10,028 bases of DNA, from the NCBI GenBank assembly GCA_024681875.1, contig JAILAA010000090.1, forward strand, positions 1 to 10,028, written 5' to 3'. The DNA is from Prevotella sp. Its GTDB lineage: Bacteria; Bacteroidota; Bacteroidia; Bacteroidales; Bacteroidaceae. Every line of letters begins with the position of its first letter. Positions within the stretch are counted from its first letter, which is position 1. The notes under the pieces are model-generated. The model was not told the DNA's origin. It saw only the letters and a list, made by a program, of their open reading frames with translations, and made no database searches. Shown one piece after another: positions 1 to 6,500 of the stretch. The translations under genes and the position numbers were made by a program.

Positions 1-1589
1 ACCAAGATGAATGCAGGGAAGTCCTCTACATCAATCTTCCAAATGGCTTCCATACCCAGTTCTGGATATTCCACGCACTCGATACTCTTGATGCTGCTCT
101 GAGAAAGTACGGCAGCCACACCACCGATGGTACCCAGATAGAAGCCACCGTGTTTCTTGCAAGCCTCTGTCACCACATCGGTACGGTTACCCTTGGCAAT
201 CATTACCAAAGAGCCTCCGTGATCCTGGAACTCATCCACGTATGGATCCATACGGTTGGCAGTCGTTGGTCCCATAGAGCCGCAAGGATAGCCTTCTGGA
301 GTCTTCGCCGGTCCTGCATACAGGATAGGATGATCCTTGAAGTAAGCAGGCAGGTCTTCACCAGCATCCAGACGGGCTTTCAGCTTGGCATGGGCAATGT
401 CGCGTGCCACGATGATGGTACCCTTCAGGTTCACACGGGTGCTGACAGGATACTTGGAAAGTTCGCCACGCACGAAGTCGATACCCTTGTCGAGGTCGAT
501 TTCCACGCCCTTAGCGCCCTCACCTGGCTGACGCATAGCTTCTGGAATCAACTCCGTAGGATTCTCATCCATCTTCTCCAACCATACGCCATTCTCATTG
601 ATGACAGCCTTGATGTTACGATCGGCAGAGCAAGACACACCCATACCAATAGGACAAGAAGCACCATGGCGAGGCAGACGAATCACGCGGATATCGTGTG
701 CCAGGTATTTGCCACCAAACTGTGCGCCAAGACCGATCTTGTAAGCCTCTTCGAGCAACTTGTTCTCCAAGTCCACATCGCGGAAGGCACGACCAGTTTC
801 ATCTCCCGTGGTAGGCAGGTTGTCGTAATATTTAATAGAAGCCAACTTCACTGTCAGCAGGTTCTTCTCTGCACTGGTACCACCAATTACGAAAGCGATG
901 TGGTAAGGTGGACAAGCAGCGGTACCCAAGCTCTTCATCTTCTCTACCAAGAATGGAAGGAGCGTACCCTCATTCTGAATGGTAGCCTTGGTCATCGGGT
1001 AGAAGTAGGTCTTATTGGCGCTTCCGCCGCCCTTGGCCACAAACACGAAGCGGTATTCGTCACCCTCGGTGGCCTCGATGTCAATCTGTGCGGGCAGATT
1101 GCAACGGGTGTTCACCTCATCGTACATCGTCAGCGGAGCGTTCTGCGAATAGCGCAGGTTGTCCTGTGTGAAGGTATTGAACACGCCCAGCGAGAGTGCT
1201 TCTTCGTCTTCGAAGCCCGTCCACACCTGCTGGCCCTTCTCGCCGTGGATGATGGCGGTGCCGGTATCCTGGCAGAAAGGCAGGATGCCGCGTGCGGCCA
1301 CCTCGGCGTTGCGCAGAAACTGCAAGGCCACGTACTTGTCGTTCTCCGAGGCCTCAGGGTCGCTCAGTATCTGAGCCACCTGAAGGTTGTGCTCGCGGCG
1401 CAGCATGAACTCCACATCGTGGAAGGCCTGCTGAGCCAACAGCGTCAACGCCTCGCGGCTCACCTTGATGATGTCCTTGCCCTCAAACTGTCCGACGCTC
1501 ACGCCGTCCTTGCTCAAAAGCCTATACTCAGTCTTGTCCTCGCCCAGCTGAAACATCGGGGCATACTTGAATGTCGTTGTTGTTGCCAT
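1..1589 (-). CDS. fumA: Class I (4Fe-4S) fumarate hydratase, C-terminus cut by window edge
   Basis: This enzyme catalyses the reversible hydration of fumarate to malate in the cytoplasm, in the TCA cycle or the reductive branch leading to succinate in anaerobic Bacteroidota. The reading frame is open for 529 codons from an ATG ([13 protein letters not shown]) to the window edge without interruption. Three cysteines, C106 in [11 protein letters not shown]226 in AACPPYH and C320 in VSCSADRN, fall almost exactly where the cluster-binding cysteines C105, C224 and C318 of E. coli FumA lie. The C-terminal domain shows [28 protein letters not shown] and [20 protein letters not shown], all nearly identical to FumA. 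By comparison with the ~548-residue E. coli enzyme only about 20 residues are missing. The gene is transcribed divergently from the neighbouring lipoprotein and looks functionally unrelated to it. The symbol follows the FumA/FumB type; local naming may differ. The family assignment is very secure. Confidence 0.96.
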   Translation of the reverse strand, partial: MATTTTFKYAPMFQLGEDKTEYRLLSKDGVSVGQFEGKDIIKVSREALTLLAQQAFHDVEFMLRREHNLQVAQILSDPEASENDKYVALQFLRNAEVAARGILPFCQDTGTAIIHGEKGQQVWTGFEDEEALSLGVFNTFTQDNLRYSQNAPLTMYDEVNTRCNLPAQIDIEATEGDEYRFVFVAKGGGSANKTYFYPMTKATIQNEGTLLPFLVEKMKSLGTAACPPYHIAFVIGGTSAEKNLLTVKLASIKYYDNLPTTGDETGRAFRDVDLENKLLEEAYKIGLGAQFGGKYLAHDIRVIRLPRHGASCPIGMGVSCSADRNIKAVINENGVWLEKMDENPTELIPEAMRQPGEGAKGVEIDLDKGIDFVRGELSKYPVSTRVNLKGTIIVARDIAHAKLKARLDAGEDLPAYFKDHPILYAGPAKTPEGYPCGSMGPTTANRMDPYVDEFQDHGGSLVMIAKGNRTDVVTEACKKHGGFYLGTIGGVAAVLSQSSIKSIECVEYPELGMEAIWKIDVEDFPAFIL

Positions 1590-1616
1590 ATATGATTGTT
1601 CTTTTATTTTCGGCTA

Positions 1617-1624
1617 CAAAATTA
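1617..1624 (-). promoter_or_regulatory. Probable -7 promoter element of the fumarase gene
   Basis: Read on the minus strand this is TAATTTTG, a perfect match to the Bacteroidota -7 consensus TAnnTTTG, 27 bases before the fumarase ATG. No clear TTTG is seen at the expected -33 distance; the upstream sequence is simply A/T rich. The short leader contains no Shine-Dalgarno sequence, which is normal for the phylum. Confidence 0.6.
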
Positions 1625-1698
1625 CAACATTTTCTTTATAATCATCCTTTTTGGGCTAAAAAATCGCCAAAAAAAGAATTAACTTTTTTGAGATTATA

Positions 1699-1730
1699 TT
1701 TGCACAATTGCAAAGAAACACATACCTTTG
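1699..1730 (+). promoter_or_regulatory. Promoter of the lipoprotein gene (TTTG-N20-TACCTTTG)
   Basis: A TTTG at 1699-1702 and TACCTTTG at 1723-1730 are separated by 20 bases, matching the Bacteroidota -33/-7 promoter architecture very well. Transcription would begin around 1737-1740, giving a leader of about 70 bases that contains the entire palindromic repeat at 1744-1787. The promoter lies just outside that repeat, whereas the gene it drives lies inside the inverted pair. Confidence 0.7.
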
Positions 1731-1743
1731 CATCATCAAAAAT

Positions 1744-1787
1744 AATTACTGACTCCACCCCTGCCCCTCCCCTACAAGGGAGGGGAG
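1744..1787 (+). repeat. 44-nt inverted repeat, left copy, in the lipoprotein leader
   Basis: This 44-nt sequence recurs in reverse complement at 2750-2793 with one mismatch. It consists of AATTACTGAC followed by a C-rich stretch and a GC-rich palindrome at 1764-1785 (CCCCTCCC, loop CTACAA, GGGAGGGG). Similarity stops at both ends of the 44 nt. The palindrome is related in style to the CCCCTCC...GGAGGGG copies elsewhere in the window, but has its own loop. In the lipoprotein mRNA it would form a strong hairpin about 20 bases before the start codon. Confidence 0.9.
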
Positions 1788-1807
1788 AGGGCTCAAAAAC
1801 ACTCAAC

Positions 1808-2620
1808 ATGAAAAAAATCTATCTCGCACTGATGTGCATGGCAAGCCTGTCGCTGATGACGGCTTGCGGCGACAAAAAGGCCGACAAGGCCAACGACGCC
1901 AAGGAGAACGAAACAGAGGAAGTGACCAACGACAACGAGCAGGACCTCGACGACGAGGAGCTTGAGGCACAGCCTACCTCTGACGATGCTGACCGCTGGG
2001 GAGACCCTGCAACGGCTGAGCCCTTAGACCTGACCGCCCTCTATGCTACCGGCGACTTCAAGCCCGCTACTGGCATCATCTTCGAGGACACATTGTCGAA
2101 GGATGTCGAGACCGCAGGCGAGCTGCCCACCAAATGGGATATCAAAGAAGGCAGCGCCGAGGTGGGCGAGGCCAACGGTCACTACTACATCAAGATGATG
2201 GGCGGCAACACCGTGCTCCAGCCACTGGCCGGCGGCAACGACTTCCTACCCTCGAAGTACACAGCGGAGTTTGAGTTCATGTTCGGCAAGGACGTATGGT
2301 ACCATGTCAACTTCTTCAATACTGACGAGGAGAACATCGGCAACTTCAACATGTGGCTGTGCCGCTCCGACTGGAACTTTGCCAAGACCGACAACGACGA
2401 GTGGATCTACGGCGACAAGGACCAGCTGGAGCAGCTGATCAACCGCGACGGCTGGAACCACTTCGCTGCTTCCTACGACAACGGCAACATGAAGCTCTTC
2501 ATCAACGGCAAGCGCATCGCCAACCTGCCCAACATCAAGCAGGGCTCCTACTTCTACATCACCGGTGACGGTGCCGATGGCGAGAGCCACTACATCCGCA
2601 ACATCCGCGTAGCCAAGTAA
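1808..2620 (+). CDS. Lipoprotein with acidic linker and ConA/LamG-like beta-sandwich domain
   Basis: This encodes a predicted 270-residue envelope lipoprotein of unknown specific function. Residues 1-20 form a lipoprotein signal peptide (MKKIYLALMCMASLSLMTAC), with C20 as the probable lipidated cysteine. Residues 21-66 are a highly acidic, low-complexity linker. From about residue 88 (GIIFEDTLSKD) to the end (YIRNIRVAK) runs a concanavalin/LamG-like jelly roll, with FLPSKYTAEFEFMF, GWNHFAASYDNGNMKLFINGKRI and the terminal 'IRNIRVAK' strand as recognisable signatures. This domain resembles the N-terminal module of many Bacteroidota OmpA-family proteins, but no OmpA peptidoglycan-binding domain follows. 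The ATG at 1808 is preferred over an in-frame upstream start because it begins the signal peptide and sits downstream of the promoter. The gene lies between inverted 44-nt repeats. Lipoprotein nature is well supported; binding a carbohydrate or another surface ligand is inference. Confidence 0.88.
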   Translation: MKKIYLALMCMASLSLMTACGDKKADKANDAKENETEEVTNDNEQDLDDEELEAQPTSDDADRWGDPATAEPLDLTALYATGDFKPATGIIFEDTLSKDVETAGELPTKWDIKEGSAEVGEANGHYYIKMMGGNTVLQPLAGGNDFLPSKYTAEFEFMFGKDVWYHVNFFNTDEENIGNFNMWLCRSDWNFAKTDNDEWIYGDKDQLEQLINRDGWNHFAASYDNGNMKLFINGKRIANLPNIKQGSYFYITGDGADGESHYIRNIRVAK

Positions 2621-2665
2621 TTGTTCGGCCTTTGGTCATTTGCGTGGAAAATGGCCTGCGCTCAA

Positions 2666-2689
2666 CCTCCGGTCGCTTGCTACCGAAGG
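2666..2689. repeat. Small imperfect palindrome downstream of the lipoprotein gene
   Basis: CCTCCGGT (2666-2673) pairs with ACCGAAGG (2682-2689) around an 8-nt loop, with one G:U-type position. It is not followed by a T run, so it is not an intrinsic terminator by itself. No second copy was seen in the window. Confidence 0.35.
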
Positions 2690-2715
2690 GACGCAAGAAA
2701 GGACAATATGCACAT

Positions 2716-2757
2716 AGCCCAGGGCAACGCCCTGGGTTTTGTGTGTTAACTCCCCTC
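2716..2757 (-). repeat. Composite repeat (CCCAGGGC palindrome + GTTAACACAC + GGAGGGG arm)
   Basis: Read on the minus strand this stretch runs from GGAGGGGAGTTAACACAC through AAAACCCAGGGC to GCCCTGGGC. The plus strand at 9643-9684 carries the same order of modules with only a few mismatches. Two different palindrome types are therefore linked by the same ~15-nt spacer at both places, which indicates copying of a composite unit. Confidence 0.75.
2718..2740 (+). terminator. Hairpin plus T run after the lipoprotein gene; also part of a dispersed repeat
   Basis: CCCAGGGC and GCCCTGGG form a perfect 8-bp stem with an AAC loop, followed by TTTT, about 100 bases after the stop codon. It could end the lipoprotein transcript. 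The same sequence with its flank recurs, reverse complemented, at 9643-9684, so it may primarily be a mobile palindrome that happens to serve as a terminator. Confidence 0.45.
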
Positions 2758-2793
2758 CCTTGTAGGGGAGGGGCAGGGGTGGGGTCAGTAATT
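2750..2793 (-). repeat. 44-nt inverted repeat, right copy, downstream of the lipoprotein gene
   Basis: This is the reverse complement of the left copy in the lipoprotein leader, with one mismatch over 44 nt. The palindrome core (CCCCTCCC, TTGTAG, GGGAGGGG) lies at 2752-2773 and the conserved GTCAGTAATT end at 2784-2793. The pair bracket about 1 kb containing only the lipoprotein gene and its terminator-like hairpin. Confidence 0.9.
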
Positions 2794-2806
2794 CATCATA
2801 TTAAGG

Positions 2807-2845
2807 CCTTGAGGGGCGGGGGGGGCCTATAGGCCGGGGCGGGGT
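2807..2845 (+). repeat. G-rich palindromic repeat (CCTTGAGGGGCGGGG type), copy 1
   Basis: A 39-nt element containing an eight-base G run and the inner palindrome GGCCTATAGGCC. A 38-nt copy in the same orientation lies at 8823-8860; the two differ by the length of the G run, a TG for GG, and CTTTAG for CTATAG. It has no coding potential. Confidence 0.85.
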
Positions 2846-2904
2846 GAATGCCGCCGAAGTTACTACAAACTAAAGAGGTCTTCGTGTGGCCTCACACTCC
2901 AACT

Positions 2905-2927
2905 CCCCTCCTTTTCCAAAGGAGGGG
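2905..2927. repeat. GC-rich palindrome CCCCTCC-TTTTCCAAA-GGAGGGG
   Basis: This is one copy of the most common palindrome in the window: 7-bp arms CCCCTCC/GGAGGGG around TTTTCCAAA. Further intact cores of the same family lie at 3003-3025, 3058-3080, 3104-3126, 8946-8968 and 9587-9609, with a truncated one at 9554-9571. This copy abuts and overlaps the left end of the 83-nt element. Confidence 0.9.
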
Positions 2928-3006
2928 TTAGGGGTGGTTTGTCAATACTGTCACAACCTATTGAAAAAAAAAGGTTAGGTCATTGCTTACAAACCACCCC
3001 TGCCCC
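2924..3006 (+). mobile_element. 83-nt MITE-like element with ~18-nt terminal inverted repeats, copy 1
   Basis: The left end GGGGTTAGGGGTGGTTTGT (2924-2942) and the right end ACAAACCACCCCTGCCCC (2989-3006) are near-perfect inverted repeats. The interior holds GTCAATACTGTCACAACC and an A-rich stretch. An ~90% identical copy in the opposite orientation lies at 8868-8949, and in both places GC-rich palindromes overlap the element ends. It encodes no protein and would be non-autonomous. Calling it a miniature transposable element is inference from its ends, its duplication and its size; no target-site duplication is obvious. Confidence 0.6.
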
Positions 3007-3136
3007 TCCTTTGGAAAAGGAGGGGAGTAGCTGCGCGAGACTGACAAACCACCCCTGCCCCTCCTTTGGAAAAGGAGGGGAGTAGTTGCGCATTGAACCA
3101 CTGCCCCTCCTTTGGAAAAGGAGGGGAGTAGCTGCG
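2989..3136 (+). repeat. Three tandem units each carrying the GC-rich palindrome
   Basis: Three consecutive units of about 46-55 nt share ACCACCCCTGCC (shortened to ACCACTGCC in the third), the CCCCTCC-TTTGGAAAA-GGAGGGG palindrome and the tail AGTAGYTGCG. Cores begin at 3003, 3058 and 3104. The sequence between cores is conserved rather than unique, so this is a tandem expansion, not a CRISPR array. The left end coincides with the right terminal repeat of the 83-nt element. Confidence 0.85.
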
Positions 3137-3157
3137 ACTTTATTTTGAGAATGATGC

Positions 3158-3196
3158 AAAAAAAACTGGAGGGCCGCAAGGCGCTCCAGTTTTTTT
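3158..3196 (-). terminator. Strong intrinsic terminator for the adhesin/small-protein unit
   Basis: On the minus strand ACTGGAGCGCC pairs with GGCCCTCCAGT around a TTGC loop (one C:C mismatch), followed by eight Ts. It begins about 43 bases after the small protein's stop codon, so it closes the minus-strand transcript. A run of Ts on the other side makes it potentially bidirectional, protecting the unit from opposing transcription. Confidence 0.85.
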
Positions 3197-3238
3197 AATG
3201 ATGTTCCCCTTTGGGGAGAAACTTCTGTTCTAAAAGGC

Positions 3239-3436
3239 TTAGATGTAATCCTCTGACTCGTCTGCCCAGACATTACGGCGCGAGTGGTTGTCATCGGGAT
3301 CTTCGTCCGGATCGGGATTAATCTGAGGATCACCTTGTTGTGTGCCGCCACCTGACCAAGCTGTTTCCATCAGGTTTGACTCCATGTCAAGCTCTTTGAT
3401 GCCGGGAATAATATATGCTTTCTTGTTCATAGTCAT
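3239..3436 (-). CDS. Small acidic protein (65 aa), Bacteroidota 'K-x-Y-x-x-P' type, unknown function
   Basis: The predicted product starts MTMNKKAYIIPGIKELDM and ends with an Asp/Pro-rich stretch and RRNVWADESEDYI. A second in-frame ATG two codons later (MNKKAYIIPG, starting at 3430) may be the true start. The N-terminal pattern of a Lys-rich start, Tyr, two residues, Pro, then a hydrophobic/acidic segment and a small-residue stretch (SGGG) recalls many uncharacterised 50-70-residue Prevotella/Bacteroides proteins, whose role I do not know. It has no transmembrane segment and no clear signal peptide. It lies 106 bases after the adhesin gene on the same strand, has no recognisable promoter of its own and is followed by a strong terminator, so co-transcription with the adhesin is likely. 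A structural accessory, a modified peptide or an immunity-like role are all possible; none is shown. Confidence 0.72.
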   Translation of the reverse strand: MTMNKKAYIIPGIKELDMESNLMETAWSGGGTQQGDPQINPDPDEDPDDNHSRRNVWADESEDYI

Positions 3437-3450
3437 TTTCAGCCTCTTGC

Positions 3451-3482
3451 CCCTGTCCTCTCCCGAAGGAGAGGGAGCAGGG
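3451..3482 (-). repeat. Hairpin with UUCG tetraloop between adhesin and small-protein genes
   Basis: On the minus strand CCCTG..CCTCTCC, loop TTCG, GGAGAGG..CAGGG forms a stable two-step stem ending 14 nt before the first small-protein ATG. No T run follows, so it is not a classical terminator. It resembles the other GC-rich palindromes in style but has a different core. It could modulate translation of, or transcript abundance for, the small protein. Confidence 0.6.
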
Positions 3483-3542
3483 TTTTGAGGTCTTTTTTGT
3501 TGATACTTTAATTATTTCTTAATCGTTAGCCTTGAGAGGAGC

Positions 3543-6500
3543 TTACTTAATCACAACCTTCTGTCCGTTGCGGATGTAGAGGCCCTTGCGCACAGGCTGC
3601 TGGTCGAACTTCACACCGTTGACGCCATACCAGCTGTCGTTGGTCGTAGCCTGACGGTCAACCTCCACGATACCAGTGGCTTCTTCATCACCGAAGTTCA
3701 GAGTGAAGTCGCGTGCCAAAGTAGCTGCTCCAGTGAACTGGAAGTAAGCGCGGAGTGACTTCAGTGTGCGGTTAACGGCAGTGTGCTTCAGTGAGCTGTC
3801 AGATCCCATGTAGTAGATGTCATCATCATCGGGAGTGATGTTGAATGCATCATAGTAGCCGATGAACTTCACGCTTCCATTCTCATCACCATATTCCAGA
3901 TTGTAGGTAGAAGTAGCGTTAATGATGACATTGGCGAACTTAGGATTCTCGATATCAGTGCCAGGAGCCCACTTGATGATATAAGGAATACCACCATAGA
4001 TAGGATACTCATCGAAGGTCATAGTGATGTGAGTGCCCTCAACAGTAGCATCACTCAGTGACTTGACGGTGGCACCGGCCAGCGGGCTCTCGTCGAGATC
4101 ATCGATGTCGAACGGCAGGCACAGCGTGTTCCAGGTGTCATCCTTGAAGAGCTTGCGATTGGCAAGGGTGACGTGAGCCTGACGGCCTATGTTGTTGACA
4201 ATCAAGCTGCTGTTGTCGGTAGCATTGTTATCCAGAGTAAGCAGTGCGAACTCGTTTACCTCGCTCCATTCGGATGTTTCACCACCCTTAACACTCTGAA
4301 TCTGATACTCATAACCATTGTTGGTATCAAGTCCACTCAGGTCAACAGTAGCATCTTCTATATTAGTAATTGTTGTCCAATCACTGGCAGGAGTAGTATT
4401 TCCGCTGACACTAATATCATCAACTAATAGATAGTATTTGTAATCAGAATAATAGTGTATAGCGATATACTTAGTGCCTTCAGGAATTGTCTCGGTGTAT
4501 TCTTGCCAAGTCTTCGTATCTGCAGTAACTTCATCGCCCCAAGTGAAATTATCTATTTCTGTATCTGTGGACGAATAACCAACTTTGAAGACTTCGCCTG
4601 AAGTATTAGTATTCTTATAGAAGAAACTAAGTGTGCCTACAGAAGACAAACTTGGAGAAATGAGGTATTGGTCGTATGAAGTTGCGTTAGTGTATGAAGA
4701 GAATACGAAACAACTGGATTCGTCTATACCATCTTCTGAGGATACTCCAAGAATATTTGATGTATTGCTGTTAATAGTTTGCCATGCACCAAGTCCTCCT
4801 TCGAAGTCTTGATAGAGGGTTATTTCCGTATTTTCAGCCGTTCTGTAACGTACATTATAGCTGTCACCTTCGCCTGTCCAAGTAAGGGTAGCGCCGTCGG
4901 CAACCAAGTCAGCCTCGATGTCGTAAGGAACAGGATTGCCCACCAAGGTTGTGAACATTGTGGATGTCCACTCGCTATCGCCTCCGTCATAAATGGCCTT
5001 TACCTTTACTAAGTATGTCGTTTCCGGGTTCAAGCCAGTCAGCTCAGTGGGACTGGTGGCATCAGCTACTGTTTGCCATTCCACTTCTGAGCCGTCAGCA
5101 GTGCCTACTTCAGCGCGAATCATCCAGCCATAGCCAGCCAAAGAAGAAGCGAGGTCGCCGATGTTGGCCCATTCACCGCCATCATAAACCCACTGGTTGT
5201 TTTCCTCAGTGGTCTCGCAGGAAGCCATAACGTATGTACCAGTCTCCGTCAGGGTAATCCACAGGTCGTCATCAGGATCGATGGATACCGGTGTGTCGAG
5301 AAGAACTTTATGGAAACCTTCTGCGGCTTCGGGAGTCACAGTTTGAGTATGGATGAGCTCGCCTTCATCGGGAGTCTCACCACCCTGATAGATATTGATA
5401 GTGATATCGCCAGTATTGGATGATGTCTCATAGATAGAAACCGCGTTGATAGCAGCATTCTCATTACCACTAAAATCTGCAAAATTGTCGCTGGTGTACA
5501 GCACACCCCAAGTCCAGGTACCGCCACCATCGCTTCCAATGGATGTTGCAAACGTTCCATTATCATACAAAACCTCTGTTGCATCTGTTACATCCGGACG
5601 CTCTGTATACTGCAGCTCAAAGCCAGTAGCGGCGGGATCAGCCTCCCAAGCGACTTCAGCAGTTGAAGAGGTGATATCGCTGACTGTCAAGTCTGTAGGA
5701 GCGGGGCATGCGATGTCGGTCGTGAAGGTTGCAGGCTTACTCCAGCTGCTCTGCTTCTCACCGAAGATGGCACGCACCTTTGCTGAGTAAGCGGTCTCAG
5801 GAGTCAGACCGGTCAACACGAAGGGATTTTCATTAGCAGCGATGAGGTTATCCTCGTCACCGTTCAGGCAAATCTGCCAAGCAGTAGCTTCGCCGTTCTC
5901 AGTCCAGCTCAGCTCAGCAGTTCTGGAAGTAACATTTGCGGCGGCAACAGCGGTAGGTGTGGGAACTTCCTCAAGGGTGGTGAAGGTAGCTGTAGTCCAA
6001 ACGCTCTCGCCCTCGTCTTCTCCAGTATAGACGGCCTGTACCTGTACCTGATATTTCGTCTCTGGTGTAAGACCTTCAATAGTGTAGGGGCTTTCAACGT
6101 CTTCAACAACAGTCCAAGGCTCTTCAGTTCCAGACGGCTGCTCAATGGTAATGTCGTCAATATCAAGCATGAACATGTCAGTGCAGTCAAAATGGCGGAT
6201 GGCCACATAACCCTGCTGTCCGGCGTATGCACTCAGGTCAACCGTGTACTGGTACCAAGTGCCCTGACCACGGTTGCCGCTGCGTGTAGTGCCTGCCTTT
6301 GCTTTGGCACCACTGCTCTTGGCTGTCATTGTCCATTCCTGAATGGTGGTAAATGCAGAGGGATCGGTATTGCTCGTAGTAGAGACAGCTACACCGAAGT
6401 GCTCAGCAGGAAAACTGCCATCCTGACCGCAAGCCCAGAAACTGATGCTGCCACCCAGAGCAACTAAAGGCGAAACCAGATAGTTGTCAGGAGTCAGAGC

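Noticed and set aside
150..1595. Long plus-strand open frame of 481 codons
   Set aside because: It is the antisense shadow of the class I fumarase, whose minus-strand translation matches the family throughout.
1571..1807. Upstream in-frame start extending the lipoprotein N-terminus
   Set aside because: It would place the signal peptide internally, read through the fumarase promoter and the palindromic repeat, and begin before the recognised promoter.
2818..2825. Eight-base G run as a phase-variation tract
   Set aside because: It lies in a non-coding repeat far from any start codon or promoter spacer, so slippage would have no evident effect.
2989..3136. Regularly spaced repeats that could be taken for a small CRISPR array
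   Set aside because: The segments between palindromes are themselves conserved, differ in length (46-55 nt period), and there are no cas genes; it is a tandem palindromic repeat.
2632..3351. Short ORFs between the lipoprotein and small-protein genes
   Set aside because: They translate GC-rich palindromes (for example the recurring PLLFQRRG or PSFSKGG strings) and run across the terminator, so they are not genes.
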